Shown here one piece after another: positions 11,922 to 23,039 of a stretch of DNA of 64,000 nucleotides; position 1 is the stretch's first letter; every line of letters begins with the position of its first letter. The position numbers were made by a program, and so were the translations under genes. The stretch comes from Escarpia spicata (lineage: Eukaryota; Annelida; Polychaeta; Sabellida; Siboglinidae), in contig CAXEFP010000911.1 in the NCBI GenBank assembly GCA_963995525.1, positions 62,001-126,000 on the forward strand, in the 5' to 3' direction. Under the pieces are notes generated by a model, which was not told the DNA's origin, made no database searches, and was given only the letters and a program-made list of their open reading frames with translations.

Positions 11922-12262
11922 TGGTTGACCCAATGTTGGCCCAACGTTGGCCCAACATTTCCAAGGGTGTTTGACCCAACATCGGCCCAACGTCGACCCA
12001 ACGTTGGCTCAGGGTGGATGACCAATGTTGGCCCAAAGTTGGCCCAACGTTAGTATACATTGTTTTACCCGAATACATAAATGCATAATTACATGTATTT
12101 GACCAGTCATTGAACCAATGTTGGACTAACGGTTGTACGTTACACTCAGTTCACTTGAAAATTGTGTTGACTGCACCACGTTGGCCCAATGGTGGCCCAA
12201 CGATGTTCACCCAAGACCCATGTTATGCCAACGGTACCATAGTTGGGCCAACGTTGGGCCAG
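11922..12262. repeat. TTGGCCCAAC palindromic repeat cluster 2
   Basis: Dense GTTGGCCCAAC / GTTGGGCCAAC words like those at 7285-7435, on both sides of the hAT relic. Confidence 0.8.
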
Positions 12263-12552
12263 TATGGTCTTGCTATCTTGGTATCGGAAAACATTGCGTA
12301 TCTCCATTTTTTCAATGCAAGTCCCAAGCGAGTGCACTGTTAAGTCGATTATTATTATCTCGTAGGCGATGCGTATTGCATATAACGTCCGTAAAACGCA
12401 TCCGTTAAGGCACGGTTTTAATACACGCTTTTTAATGTAACATGACACATTGACGCGTTAGCGGATGCGTTTGATGCTACTTTCGAACATGTTGCAAAAT
12501 TATGCACTAATGCTCCGTAAACGGAGCAAGGATTCCCAACTTATGACGTCAT

Positions 12553-12798
12553 ATGGGGTGTTTCCCCTACTTGTTCACGTGTCGCAAAAAAGCCTCCACA
12601 GTGCCTGATGCGAGAACATATGTAAGGGACGTGATCGACGAGGTTCCGGGGTGGCCGTGCCTCTACAACCAGCGCCACATTTCCTACCACGAGTCGCAAA
12701 AATGCTGCAATACATGGGGGACAATAGCTACAACAATAGGAGACGGGAACAATGGTAATCGTTTGAATAGGCCTACCGATACGTATATATCTACATGA
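12553..12798 (+). pseudogene. MADF-domain (Harbinger DNA-binding protein) fragment
   Basis: The frame shows YVRDVIDEVPGWPCLYNQ followed by a conserved Tyr and then TWGTIATTIG, matching the aromatic pattern of MADF (Myb/SANT-like) domains. Only the N-terminal domain remains; the frame then ends. In Harbinger elements this protein carries transposase to DNA. Confidence 0.6.
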
Positions 12799-13104
12799 TC
12801 AGCGCCATAGTAGGCCTATACACCACATACAGTATTTGAGCAAACTGCTCTCTGTTAAGATGAAAACTTTTTTTTCCTCTAGTCATATAGATCGTTGACA
12901 ACAAGGTAGGGTAGCCTGGGGCAGCACGGCCCTTGGAATGAAAACGTTCCCCTCCTAGGACAACACAATCCGTTATATTCACTTTGGTTTTACACCTCTA
13001 TGGACGCTCTACGATCAAAACCTTCTTTGAAAATATAATGCATGTGTGCAAACTGTTATATATTAAGGTACACTAGCTGCAAGATTTAAATTATAATTAA
13101 CATA

Positions 13105-13246
13105 AAATCATAAGAAGTGAAATACGTGTGATGAAATATTAAGAAACATAATAGGTCACAAATATAAGTTGCAAAATGTATAGTAGATATTATCTACTAT
13201 TATGTTTCTTAATATTTCATCACAAGTATTTCACTTCTTATGATTT
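13105..13246. repeat. 50-bp near-perfect palindrome
   Basis: Arms 13105-13154 and 13197-13246 are reverse complements with a single mismatch, separated by 42 bp. The spacer itself holds a smaller 10-bp inverted repeat around 13190 (ATAGTAGATA / TATCTACTAT). It abuts the 3' end of the LINE at 13250. It could be a tiny MITE or a rearrangement product. Confidence 0.9.
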
Positions 13247-13249
13247 CGT

Positions 13250-14938
13250 CATAATGAATGAACGTTTATTCAACAACAACAACAACATAATACATGCCCA
13301 GTACGGTGCACTGCTGCTGCTGAAAGGACATAGCTGAAGTCTTAGACTTATGTGTTGCTATGCCCTTCTCGAACTAAAAAAATGAATAAATACAACACGA
13401 ATTAGACATAAATTACAAAATAATATTCACAACTCACATATAAACTTGTTAGTGCTTGTGTTACTATTACAAAACGTCACCTTCAATTAACAATTCACAA
13501 ATATGTAGAAAGAATGACAACTTGATTGCTTTTTAAATTGTGTTAAACTTGGAAGCTGAGTCAGTTTATTTGGTAAATTGTTCCACGTTTTTATACCCTT
13601 GACGGTGATTGACAGCAGTCTGAGGGTGGTGTTTGTCTTTTTAACATAGAACAGTTTGCTTTGTCTTGTATCATGTATGTGTATAGCTGCAGTTGGTTCA
13701 AATAATGCTTGAACACTACCATTTAAAGAGTGGTTGTTTGCTTTATAAAGTATGAACATAGTCTTGTATTTAACTAGATCATGAAATTTACGCATGTTTG
13801 AGAGATGGAAAAATACAGTTGTATGATCATGGTAATTAAGGTTATAAATAACCCGTGTAGCTTTTTTTGTAACATAAATAGTTTTCTGAGTCTTGATTGA
13901 TAAGTATTTCCCCAGATCTGACAGCAATATGACATATGTGGTTCAACAAGTGAATTATGTAATGTGTGTAACGCTTGACAATCAAGAACATGCCTAGTTT
14001 TTATACAAAACTGCTATGCTTTTTGATTCAACCATTTTTATGTGTTTTCTCCATGTTAAGTTTTCGTCAATGGTTACTCCAAGGAATTTTGTATATGATA
14101 CCTGGTCAATGTTTGTCCATTTCAAAACTGTATTCACATCTGTTCTAGGTTGTTTTTTATTATTAAACATTATAAAATGTGTTTTGTTCACATTAAGCGA
14201 TAATTTGTTCGCTCGGAACCACAGGTCTAGTTTTTTTAGTTCGTTGTTAACAACAGTGCTTACATCATCTGTGTTATTAGCGGAATAAAAAATGTTTGTA
14301 TCTTCAGCAAACAAAATAATGTCAAGCAATTTTGAGACTTCACACATGTCATTTATGTACAGAATAAATAATAACGGGCCAAGGATTGAACCTTGCGGGA
14401 CTCCACACTTGATTTCCTTTTGTTCTGAATTATTGTTGTTATAGCATACATATTGTCTACGGTTGGTTAAGTAGCTTTTTATCCAGTCCAGAGCCAGTCC
14501 CCTTATTCCGTAGCATTGCAATTTACTTAGCAGTATGTTGTGGTCAACAGTGTGAAAGGCGTTTTTTAGATCGATAAAGACCCCAATCGTGCTTTGGCAT
14601 CTATCCATTGCTGAAGTAATCTTTTCGACAATTTTTTTTAAAGCTAGTGAAGTTGAGTGATTACTTCTGAAGCCATACTGCCCATCTGTCAATATGCGTT
14701 GTGTTTCAATGAAAGACATTAGCCTTTTGTTGAATATTTTTTCAAGTATTTTTGAAAATTGGGATAAGAGAGATGTAGGTCTGTAATTAGAAAATTGAAA
14801 ATGATCTCCTGACTTAAATATAGGAATGACTTTTGCTAATTTCGTATCATTTGGAAATGATCCGCTGATCAAAGATCTGTTAAAAATGTGGGTTAGCGGT
14901 TGTACAATTTGCTTTATTACATGCTTAACTGTTTTCAT
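13250..14938 (-). mobile_element. CR1/Rex-like LINE, 5'-truncated
   Basis: The minus-strand frame 14938-13994 encodes most of an RT: ISGSFPNDTKLAKVIPIFKS, NYRPTSLL, DGQYGFRSNHST, VFIDLKNAFHTVDH, CGVPQGSILGPLLF and LFAEDTNIFYS. A second frame (13927-13487) holds the C-terminal region. The 3' end has TTG repeats and an AATAAA-containing TTCATTCATT tail near 13256-13290. The upstream endonuclease is missing. Confidence 0.85.
13994..14938 (-). pseudogene. LINE reverse transcriptase with FAED in place of FADD
   Basis: A continuous 314-residue RT frame. The catalytic motif C reads LFAEDTN, so the first Asp of the usual ADD pair is Glu. Asp at both positions binds metal in known RTs, so this copy is probably inactive although the frame is open. 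The second part of the protein is in a different frame at 13927-13487. Confidence 0.85.
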
Positions 14939-15401
14939 ATTATGACATCCTTGCTAGCATTTTTTATTTTGCAACATTAGCATGAAAACTTAATGTTTTA
15001 CATATTGTACGGCATGTGTCATAAAGCATTTTGACCATAAAATTATATATGTGTAGGAAGCCGGTAGGTGGCCGTCATACCGGACATGCAAAATGTGTGT
15101 CTTAACTACTCGATGTATGCAAAACGCTACCTACTTTCCATACGTGATATTGTTTGACATGCAAGATAAATAATAATATTATAATGTTAACCAATTAAGT
15201 TCGTTATTTGCACCGTTATATAATGATTTGTACCAGTTTGAGTATTGACAAAACATTAGATCAAAGTGCATCAAATAAAAAAAAAATACATTGAACTAAT
15301 TACACTTGTCTCATTTTGCTGAACTTTCTAGATGGTTATACGATAGATGTCAGCATCATTTTGCTCAAAATGTTGGGACATTCATAATAATTGTAATTTT
15401 G

Positions 15402-15581
15402 CGTACGTGACGGGGGCCGTATTACCCCAAGGAGCCGCGCTGCCCCAGTCTACTTATGGAAAGCGCCTTGCTCTCTTAGACCTTCAACAATTTTGTGCTC
15501 CCAGTATCTCCGTTGTTTTCTGTTTCATGGGACATTGCAGCCACCAAGAAGTATAACGTCGTCCTCGCTCGACGAATCCAT
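15402..15581 (-). pseudogene. Harbinger-like transposase N-terminus
   Basis: From an ATG at 15579-15581 the minus strand reads MDSSSEDDVILLGGC, an in-frame TGA (15525-15527), then RKQRRYWEHKIVEGLRE. An acidic Ser-rich start followed by an R-rich RRYW motif is the usual N-terminus of Harbinger transposases. Nothing of the DDE domain is recognisable further left. Confidence 0.55.
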
Positions 15582-15720
15582 AACTGAAAACGACTGCTGT
15601 CGTCCGTATTACGCACCATATACGCGTCAACGTGCCATGCCTTTACGCATCCGTTTAACGCACGTACACAATGCATCCATTAAACGGATACGTTTACGCG
15701 TCTATGTGTCATCAACTTTA

Positions 15721-16739
15721 GAGTCGGGCCTATTATATCAATAGAGATTTTCGATTTTGTTCAGTATATTTAATAAATAGACATTTCTGTATCAAAACAA
15801 AATGTGCAGCCTTATAATACATAGTAGTCCTTATACATGTCAATAAATAAGCTGTTCGATCACGCTTTCGAAATACAAAAAATGGAAAAAAAGTCTATGA
15901 TTTAGCCAACGAAAATGTAAGAAACTACAGAGTTCTCGAACACGCAACGCGAAATGCTAGCAGTAAGAACGGACGTAGCCTGAATAACAGATTCGCCGAA
16001 TATTACTTCAATGATGCATAGTCATATGCACAAAAATAGACGAAAGATGGACCTATGTCGTTGATCAAGAATTGTGTTTTGACGTTCACCGTCATGCCAT
16101 GCTCGTCACATTCGCTCACTTTATTTATTTTTCTTATTCATTTCTCTTAAATGCGTTATTGTTATGCTTACTAACTAGATGATTGCCGATTTGTAAACAC
16201 CCGTTCATTAGTTCCGGATTTGATGGTGTGTAAATAAAGTTTATTATTATATTATTCGTATTTAGTCTTGCAATCAGCGTCCGAAACTGACCACCGCAGA
16301 CTCTTGCAGAGCTTGCTGCCGGCTGACACGCCACATTCATCATCTATGACCAGCTTTTAGAATGACAGTGAGCAGCGATGCCTGCATTCTTTGGTGTTTG
16401 GCGCCTAAATTATTTAATACAAACTAGCCATTTGCAACTATGTTCAACGTTTTCAGAATGCCGTCTTCAAGCGGGAGATTCTAATAAAATGTCCGATATC
16501 CTGGAGGTTGACACATTATTCCCGGTGTGATCTGTGATATATTTTTGATTACTGAACTTTCTTCAGGATCATTTTTATGCAAACAAATTGTTTTGACACA
16601 TACAATACGTGATTTTACTTTGTAGATGTAGAGTCTCGTCGGCGTAGCACACCAACTTCTTCACTACATTTGACGTATGATGTCATCGTACACGTGAGAC
16701 AGTCTCGACTGAGTGGTGTTCTGGCCTTTCTAATCTAAA
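15721..16739. other. no gene seen
   Basis: AT-rich, mostly unique-looking sequence without recognised protein or RNA motifs. Confidence 0.5.
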
Positions 16740-17060
16740 CCATATGGCTTCTTTTAAGCGCCGTGTTTTTCTTTTGGATTCTTTGTCTATTATTTTCGTT
16801 CCGGTTTATGGTGTGATTTTGTTGTTGTTCGTGGTCGGATTTCTTGATGGTCGACATTGATCTTTTTTCTCGCCCATCGTGCACATGTCTTTTTGTGTTG
16901 TCAACATCCTTTCTATTTTCCCCAAATCTCATTTTGAACAACCTTCCCGTCTCCCCAATATAGGCGTACTCAGCATCACAGTTCTTGCATGATATTGGGG
17001 AGACGGGAAGATTGTTCAAAACGAGACTTGAGATAGAAAGGGTACGAAATACCAAAACAT
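16740..17060 (-). mobile_element. Penelope-like element GIY-YIG endonuclease fragment, head-to-head
   Basis: On the minus strand 16990-16880 reads CKNCDAEYAYIGETGRLFKM followed by RFGENRKDV, which is the Cys pair plus GIY-YIG nuclease core found C-terminal in Penelope-like retroelements. From 16992 on the plus strand the same motif recurs (IGETGRLFKTRLE), so two partial copies face each other. Arms 16926-16961 and 16992-17027 match with about three mismatches. No RT domain is visible nearby. Confidence 0.8.
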
Positions 17061-17149
17061 ACAAAAGCCTAGTTGTTTTAGTGCTGGCATGTTATGAATG
17101 CAAAGGCTGTACTCTGAAAGCCGAGTCCAAAAGAAGAATATGCGCATTT

Positions 17150-17515
17150 GAAATTGTTAGAAAGTTTGTTGCAGAGACCACATAACAGTTACAGCCGTAT
17201 GTCAGTAATGCAAACAAACACCAAAGCCGCGGGACCTCAAGAAACTCTTTTGACCACAGTGAAACGCCAGACAGTCCAATGCTTCGGCCACACAACCAGG
17301 CACAACACATGCGCCAAAGAAATATTACACTGCTCAGTCATAGGCGACAGAAAACGAGGAAGATCACAACAAATGTACATTGGCAACATCAGAGAGTAGA
17401 TGGGTCTTTAGCCATGGAAATAACGAAGCTGCCCGCAACCGTCCCACATGGAAAAGGTCGCTGTTAAGCCTCAAAGTGCCCACCTTTACGATCGTCCCAG
17501 CCAAAGGGTGAGTGA
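17150..17515 (+). mobile_element. LINE C-terminal relic (RTE-like)
   Basis: The plus strand shows VKRQTVQCFGHTTRHNT, KRGRSQQMYIGNIREWMGL after an in-frame stop, and AARNRPTWKRSL, ending at a TGA near 17510. The FGH-xxR, RGR, WxGL and NRxxWR order is the standard C-terminus of endonuclease-RT LINEs. The upstream RT is not present. Confidence 0.75.
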
Positions 17516-20500
17516 AATGTGTTCGCGCTCTTACGGCACATTTTCAGCGGAATCAAACAGAAACTGATTTAGCCAAACCAGATGCATCCTTGATAAAACA
17601 CATTAGGCCAGATGCACGCCAAGTGGATTTGAAACGTTGTGTGATATTATATCATGTACACGACATTTCAAATTCATACAACATTTGGAATTTATAGTTC
17701 ATTCCGCATGCATCTGGTATGCGTAAAAAATGAAAGTTCGGTGTCACTGGAGACTCTTGGCGACCCATTCAAGATGGCTTAGCAAACCAATGGCTAAGAA
17801 CCGCTGAATTTTATAGAACTCCTTCAAACCAGATCGTATCATCATCACCATCGGATGACCTATGCTCCAAAGAAAACTCGTAACCATGTAGAGAAAACAC
17901 ACTCTTTATGATCGGTCACGTTTTTTTTCAAGTATGTATAGATACGCGTAAATGGCTGTTGTTCATTAGTGCAATATCGTGAGGAAAGTGCTAACTGAAC
18001 ATAAGTTATTATATCGAAGTGTAGGCGCTTGTAGAATAATTGTAAAAGTGACATTACGCAGGCCGTCTTTGCGTATACAATCTCTGGATTTGCTCTGCAG
18101 ATGTCAAGCTCTGGCATTTGTTTAGATATATAAATAATTTGTACTCATTTTTGTATAAACAAACTGCATCATTTTAGCATTGAAGCCTTGAAGATCCCAA
18201 CATGAACGTCGTTTTCCACTGAATGTCTAGATTGGCCGAATGGTCCTGACTCCTGGGCCGACTGCGTAATGCCACGGTTTTATGCACCAACTGTGTTTAA
18301 CATGGGGTAAAGGGGAAATAATGATTCGTTGTTTTAAGTCAATTCCCCATTTTTCATTACTGCATACTTTTCATATGTTTCATCGGTACTTTAAATGTGG
18401 AGAACATTATAATTTGAAAGGATTAGTAGTCATTTGTATAAATCCAATGCGGTAACCAAATTAAACTGGAATAACAAAATAATCTGCCTTAACAAATTCT
18501 CATTTGATTTTGATAATCAATCTTGATCCAAGTACTTGGCTGAATAATACTAGCCGCTAGTAAAAGTCACGTTGTCAATGGTGGAGGGTGTAGGAATTTG
18601 ACCATAATTATTGTTTTAAGATGTACGTCATTTAGGAATATTTATCAACAAAGCTACAGTTGTGACTATTTTGTAGGCCTTATAATTAGTCGTCTTGATT
18701 ATATGGACATTTTCAATGCCAAAAGTTTTTTTCGAAATGGTCTGCATATGTCAAAGAAAGATCATATATTTTGAATATCCGTTTTAGTAACTTTGTTTCC
18801 AACACAATTATTGTGCCTGTTATTGCAATGTTACACAGTCATCTGTACAGTTATGGTTATAGAGCTACTCACAAGGCTGGCTGCTCAAACAACAAAAGGA
18901 AGCACGTTAGCAGTCATCCCATCGCCATTTGCTGGCTAATGTCCAGATAATTGAAGCCTATATTTCCCTCACTTTAAAAATAATTGTAACATAATTTTAA
19001 ATATTGTATCAGTATTTTCTGAGTTTCCAAAACACCATGCTAAAAGTTAAACATTTGTTAACTGATTCCTTTTGGGTTATCATGTTTTTAGCAATATTAA
19101 ACATTCTGGAATTTGTTTTCAACGAGGTTTCTCTCTTTCTGTACACCTGTATCTTTGTTTGTATATCTGTCTGTCTGTCTGTCTGTCTGTCTGGATGTCT
19201 TTCTCTTAGATGACTGACAAGATCCAATTCATCAGTGTCATGTCCAGCTTTTGTAGCTAATGAAATAACCTTGTTCTGATCACAGGTTTCACGGTTGACA
19301 CCGCTACGACTTTGCCTGTTTACATACGCTTGCTTGGAAATTACCCACGCCAAATGCAGAGTCTGTCATTCTGTTGTTACCTCTGGTCAGTCATTGAGCC
19401 GTCAAAGAAGGTAAATTCAAATTCTCAGTTGCCAGCCTGCTCAGCTTTGAGACACTTTCACCTATTTCCATCGTGTGCAGTTGTTGCACCCAGGATATTG
19501 TTCTTTGTAGTGGTCATTTATCTGTTCTCATTCATTTATCTTTGGATTCTTCCTAACATATTTGCTGAATACACTATTTTGTTGTTTCTAGTTGTTTAGC
19601 TTGAACCACAACAACACCTATCTCGGGATCAACACATGCTCTCGCCCCTTAAACAAGCACTTCTCTCTCTTTAGGTGGAATAGGCAGATTGACAACACGA
19701 ATAGAGATCAATGCCTCATTTACCAGCAGGTACAGTCTTCACAGGCATTATGCAACTGACAGTGTTGCTAGCACGACCTGGAAGAGGTTTTGCCATGCTA
19801 GGGCCAGCTAGCAGGAGCGCAACGCTACCGAGGAAGCAATTCCCCAAGTGGAATCCTCCTAGACCGAGGACCATGCACTTGTGAGCACTGTCAACTGGTT
19901 GAGACAAGATAGTTGTTAGCATTTTGCAATGCAATGGCTAACACCTGTGAGGACAGGAGTAATAAAGACCGTATTGCGTAGCTAGATGTGACAAACTTCG
20001 GTGTAAAGAAGGTGCACGATTGAACACTTGAATCAAGGCAAATATTGGGAAGAACATTACAAAATACTCTCAATAGTATAGACTATGATGTTACAGCTGC
20101 ATCATACAAGATTCTGCTGGCCTGTAGAGGGAAAGAATAGGGACGACCACAGCAAAGCTAATTATAATGTTAGATCTACTGCAGGTTACAATAATGATAT
20201 CACAATCAATCGTGATAAAGTACTCCATACGCATCTTTGTAGCAACACAAATTAGAGCATTTTACATAACTCAAAACAGTTTTCCGAGAGCAAAGATATG
20301 GCCAAATATTGATATTTTACAGACAAACTGAATTGTTGAAATTAACTGTTGTAAAGTATTCAAAATACATCTTTGTATCGCATCCAAAAACGCATTCTAT
20401 ATATATTTAACCGCAATTATGCCAGCGTCAATTGAATCAACATGGACGCCATCTTACTTTAATATTCAGGTAATCAGAAGCACAACTATTTCAGAATCAA

Positions 20501-20799
20501 TAATCACGATATCATGAGCAAGTGTGCGCAAACGTTATCGGAGTAGGCGACCTGCGAGAACGTAGGGAGGCATCGAATCTTCTAAAATATGTTTGATTTT
20601 CTGCGCAAAGTAGCTACTGTTTAATGTTGACAAAATGCAAATACAGAGAAAGCACCCATTAAGTCTATATTACTTATTTGTATCAATGCCATACGGCCCT
20701 CCTTGTTTAGATAACAATATTATTTGTTAAATTCAAAACGTTAGCTATTTTTATATAGGATCGTATACCTTTCTGTATTGTAACTGTAGCTTCTATTCG
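17516..20799. other. long stretch without recognised gene; one TCTG microsatellite
   Basis: A (TCTG)n run lies at about 19165-19195. Other open frames are short and lack family motifs. No tRNA or rRNA gene was seen. Confidence 0.5.
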
Positions 20800-22082
20800 T
20801 TGCCCCAACTTGGATTGAAACGTCAGCTAATATTCAGACACGTTCAGCCAAACGTTCATTTCTTCGACAATCACATGTGCATGCGGACTGGGGACAAAGC
20901 GGGGCTCATACACCATCTCCTGAAGCTTGTCCCCGCATGCATCGTTTCAGCCATGCTCAACAAGGGCTTGCAGTTTATTGTTGATGGGGGAAGATTGCTA
21001 CACAAGTTCTCATGGCCCAAGCACTCCAGCATTGCCAAGATCTGCGTTATGTATATCCGGCATGTACGCAGCCTCTATGGCCATGCGTTGGTTGTGTTTA
21101 AAGGGTATCACGGCTCCAGCACTAAGGACGAAACCCATCGTCGTAGGACAGAAAACGACATTGGTGCTTCAGTCTCAAATTCCGCATAAATGCGTTTAAC
21201 CATCAGCAAAAAAAAACTTTCCTTGCCAATACATCAAACAAGCAGGCCCTCATCAAACTCCTTGCCGAGGATATGGTTAAAGCAGACATCACTGTTGAGC
21301 ACGCAGAAGGGGATGTTGACTACAAAAGCTGTATGTTGGCATGCCTTTCTTTGAACACAAAGCCAACAGCTGTTGTCGCAGACGATTCTGTCGTATTTCA
21401 GCTGATGATAAATCATGCTGATGCCACAGATAAGAATGATAACCTGTACAGGGTGACATCGAAACAGACGGTGTGCATCACTACATGGAAAAAGAACCTG
21501 GATCCAACCCTCTCAGAAGCTATGTTCATTCTGCACGCTCTCAGTGGGTGTGATACCACGTCAATGCCATATGGAAATTGAAAAGTGACCGTTCTTACGA
21601 AATACGCAGCACTGAAAACCTCCGTCTTCATGTATCCACTTTTCTCGAAAGAGGACATCGAAAAGGCAGGAGAGGAGGTCCTGCTGGAGATATACGGGTA
21701 CACCACATTACCAAGCCTCAACTTCGCACGGGTGGCGAAGTTCCTGCTGAAGGTGGCTACTTCTACACAGCTGCCTTCCATTGCCATCGGACTTATCATC
21801 AAATGCAGGGATGGCGTGATAATGATGTCTCCCCTGAGGTTTGGGGATTGGATAGCATCTTGCGCTGGTCTCGTGGCTATCAGAATGACTCAGCTAGCGG
21901 CACCAGAGCGACTCCTCAATATACTTCGATGCAATTGCAGTGGTCAATGCGACAACAAAACGTGCACCTGCCCGAAGAATGGACTGCGGTGCACACCAGC
22001 ATGTGGTCAGTGCAAGGGCATCACCTTCATGAATGTCCCACAAGTGGAGAGCCTGGATGATGATGATAACCGGGATGGTTGA
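20800..22082 (+). pseudogene. PIN/FEN-like repetitive-family protein with CXC-type cysteine tail, broken
   Basis: Pieces, in order: VVFKGYHGSSTKDETHRRRT (near 21096), FLANTSNKQALI, HAEGDVDYKSCML, VVADDSVVFQLM, FILHALSGCDTTS (near 21545), and a Cys-rich end CNCSGQCDNKTCTC followed by CTPACGQCKG. The Asp-rich order resembles a flap-endonuclease/PIN fold, and the tail resembles CXC (tesmin-like) Cys clusters. The family is very numerous in marine invertebrate genomes, so it is probably transposon-encoded; its class is unknown to me. Damage: a frame change near 21190 and a TGA at 21579-21581. Confidence 0.65.
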
Positions 22083-23039
22083 TCAGGATCATACAGGATT
22101 GTAAATAGATAATGCCCATATATACATACTAGGATGGATTGACATTGAAACGTGACATTGAAGTATAATTACCTGTAAAATATGGTTTACATGATTACGC
22201 ATAGTAAACTTTGTTGTAATGGCATTGTAGCGTGTGTTTGTTAACTTCATTTCGTTGCAAAATCATGCGAATTTGGTGTGAATCCAGCTTTTTGTCTTGA
22301 CCTTGACCTTATTGCATGACATTGACCTCTATCGATTTCAAAGGTATCACCAAACGTATGGGCATCCTACAATTAGTTGGAAATGACAACTCAAATGTGT
22401 TTCTATGTTGCTTAGTTCCATAATTAGGTCCATTTGAATATTACACCCTGGATAATGTCGGCCACCTTGGGTTTGAGCCGAAAATGACGTTTTGCCATGG
22501 GTGGATTCGGGTGGAGATTTTTGTGTGTTGAGATATATCACCAACGAACCCATTTCAGGTGAGAAAGCTTTGTTAACATTTTTGTCCAACCTAAATCGTT
22601 CGTTGCTGGGACTAAATATAGCTTATTGTTCTTCTACTGTGATAAGTGTTTGTATTTCATCGGGCTATCGCGCAATAACTCATTCTGATGGTCGCTTCGA
22701 CCCAAAGGTATGCCTTGTAAACATGCTACTGGTATGAATTAAGGAATGGAAAGTCGTGGCCTCTTGCTTTCTTGGTTCACCAATGACGTCACATCTAGGC
22801 ATACCAAAAAGCGCGCCAAATATTATTGGTCCCTCAAAAGACAACACATTTACAATATTTTCTTAGATTGAATGGAATGTGTACATGTCACAATTTCACG
22901 TATTTATTGAAAGCTGATGTAGCACGGTTGATTCCTTCCTGAAAGTTGCGTACATAACTATAACGCGACGTGCTCACCAAGTCACCGTAGCTGCTTTTAT
23001 CGTGCTACAGTAAACAGCGTTTAGTGCAGCAATTAAATA
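22083..23039. other. no gene seen
   Basis: Contains repeated CTTGACCTTGACC/ATTGACC words near 22297-22330 but no coding signature. Confidence 0.45.

Larger units (their letters stand above)
12340..15720. mobile_element. Harbinger/PIF-like DNA transposon, decayed and interrupted
   Basis: A MADF-domain frame on the plus strand (12553-12798) and a Harbinger-like transposase N-terminus on the minus strand (15581 leftward) converge. Each is preceded by similar subterminal repeats built from GCATCCGTTTAA and GACGCGT words (12355-12490 and 15590-15712, in inverted orientation, e.g. GACACATTGACGCG against GACACATAGACGCG). PIF/Harbinger elements carry a transposase and a separate Myb/SANT-MADF protein. 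The middle is replaced or interrupted by a LINE (13250-14938). Ends are approximate. Confidence 0.5.

Noticed and set aside
19716..19934. Short minus-strand frame with hydrophobic stretch
   Set aside because: No homologous motif or splice context; probably chance.
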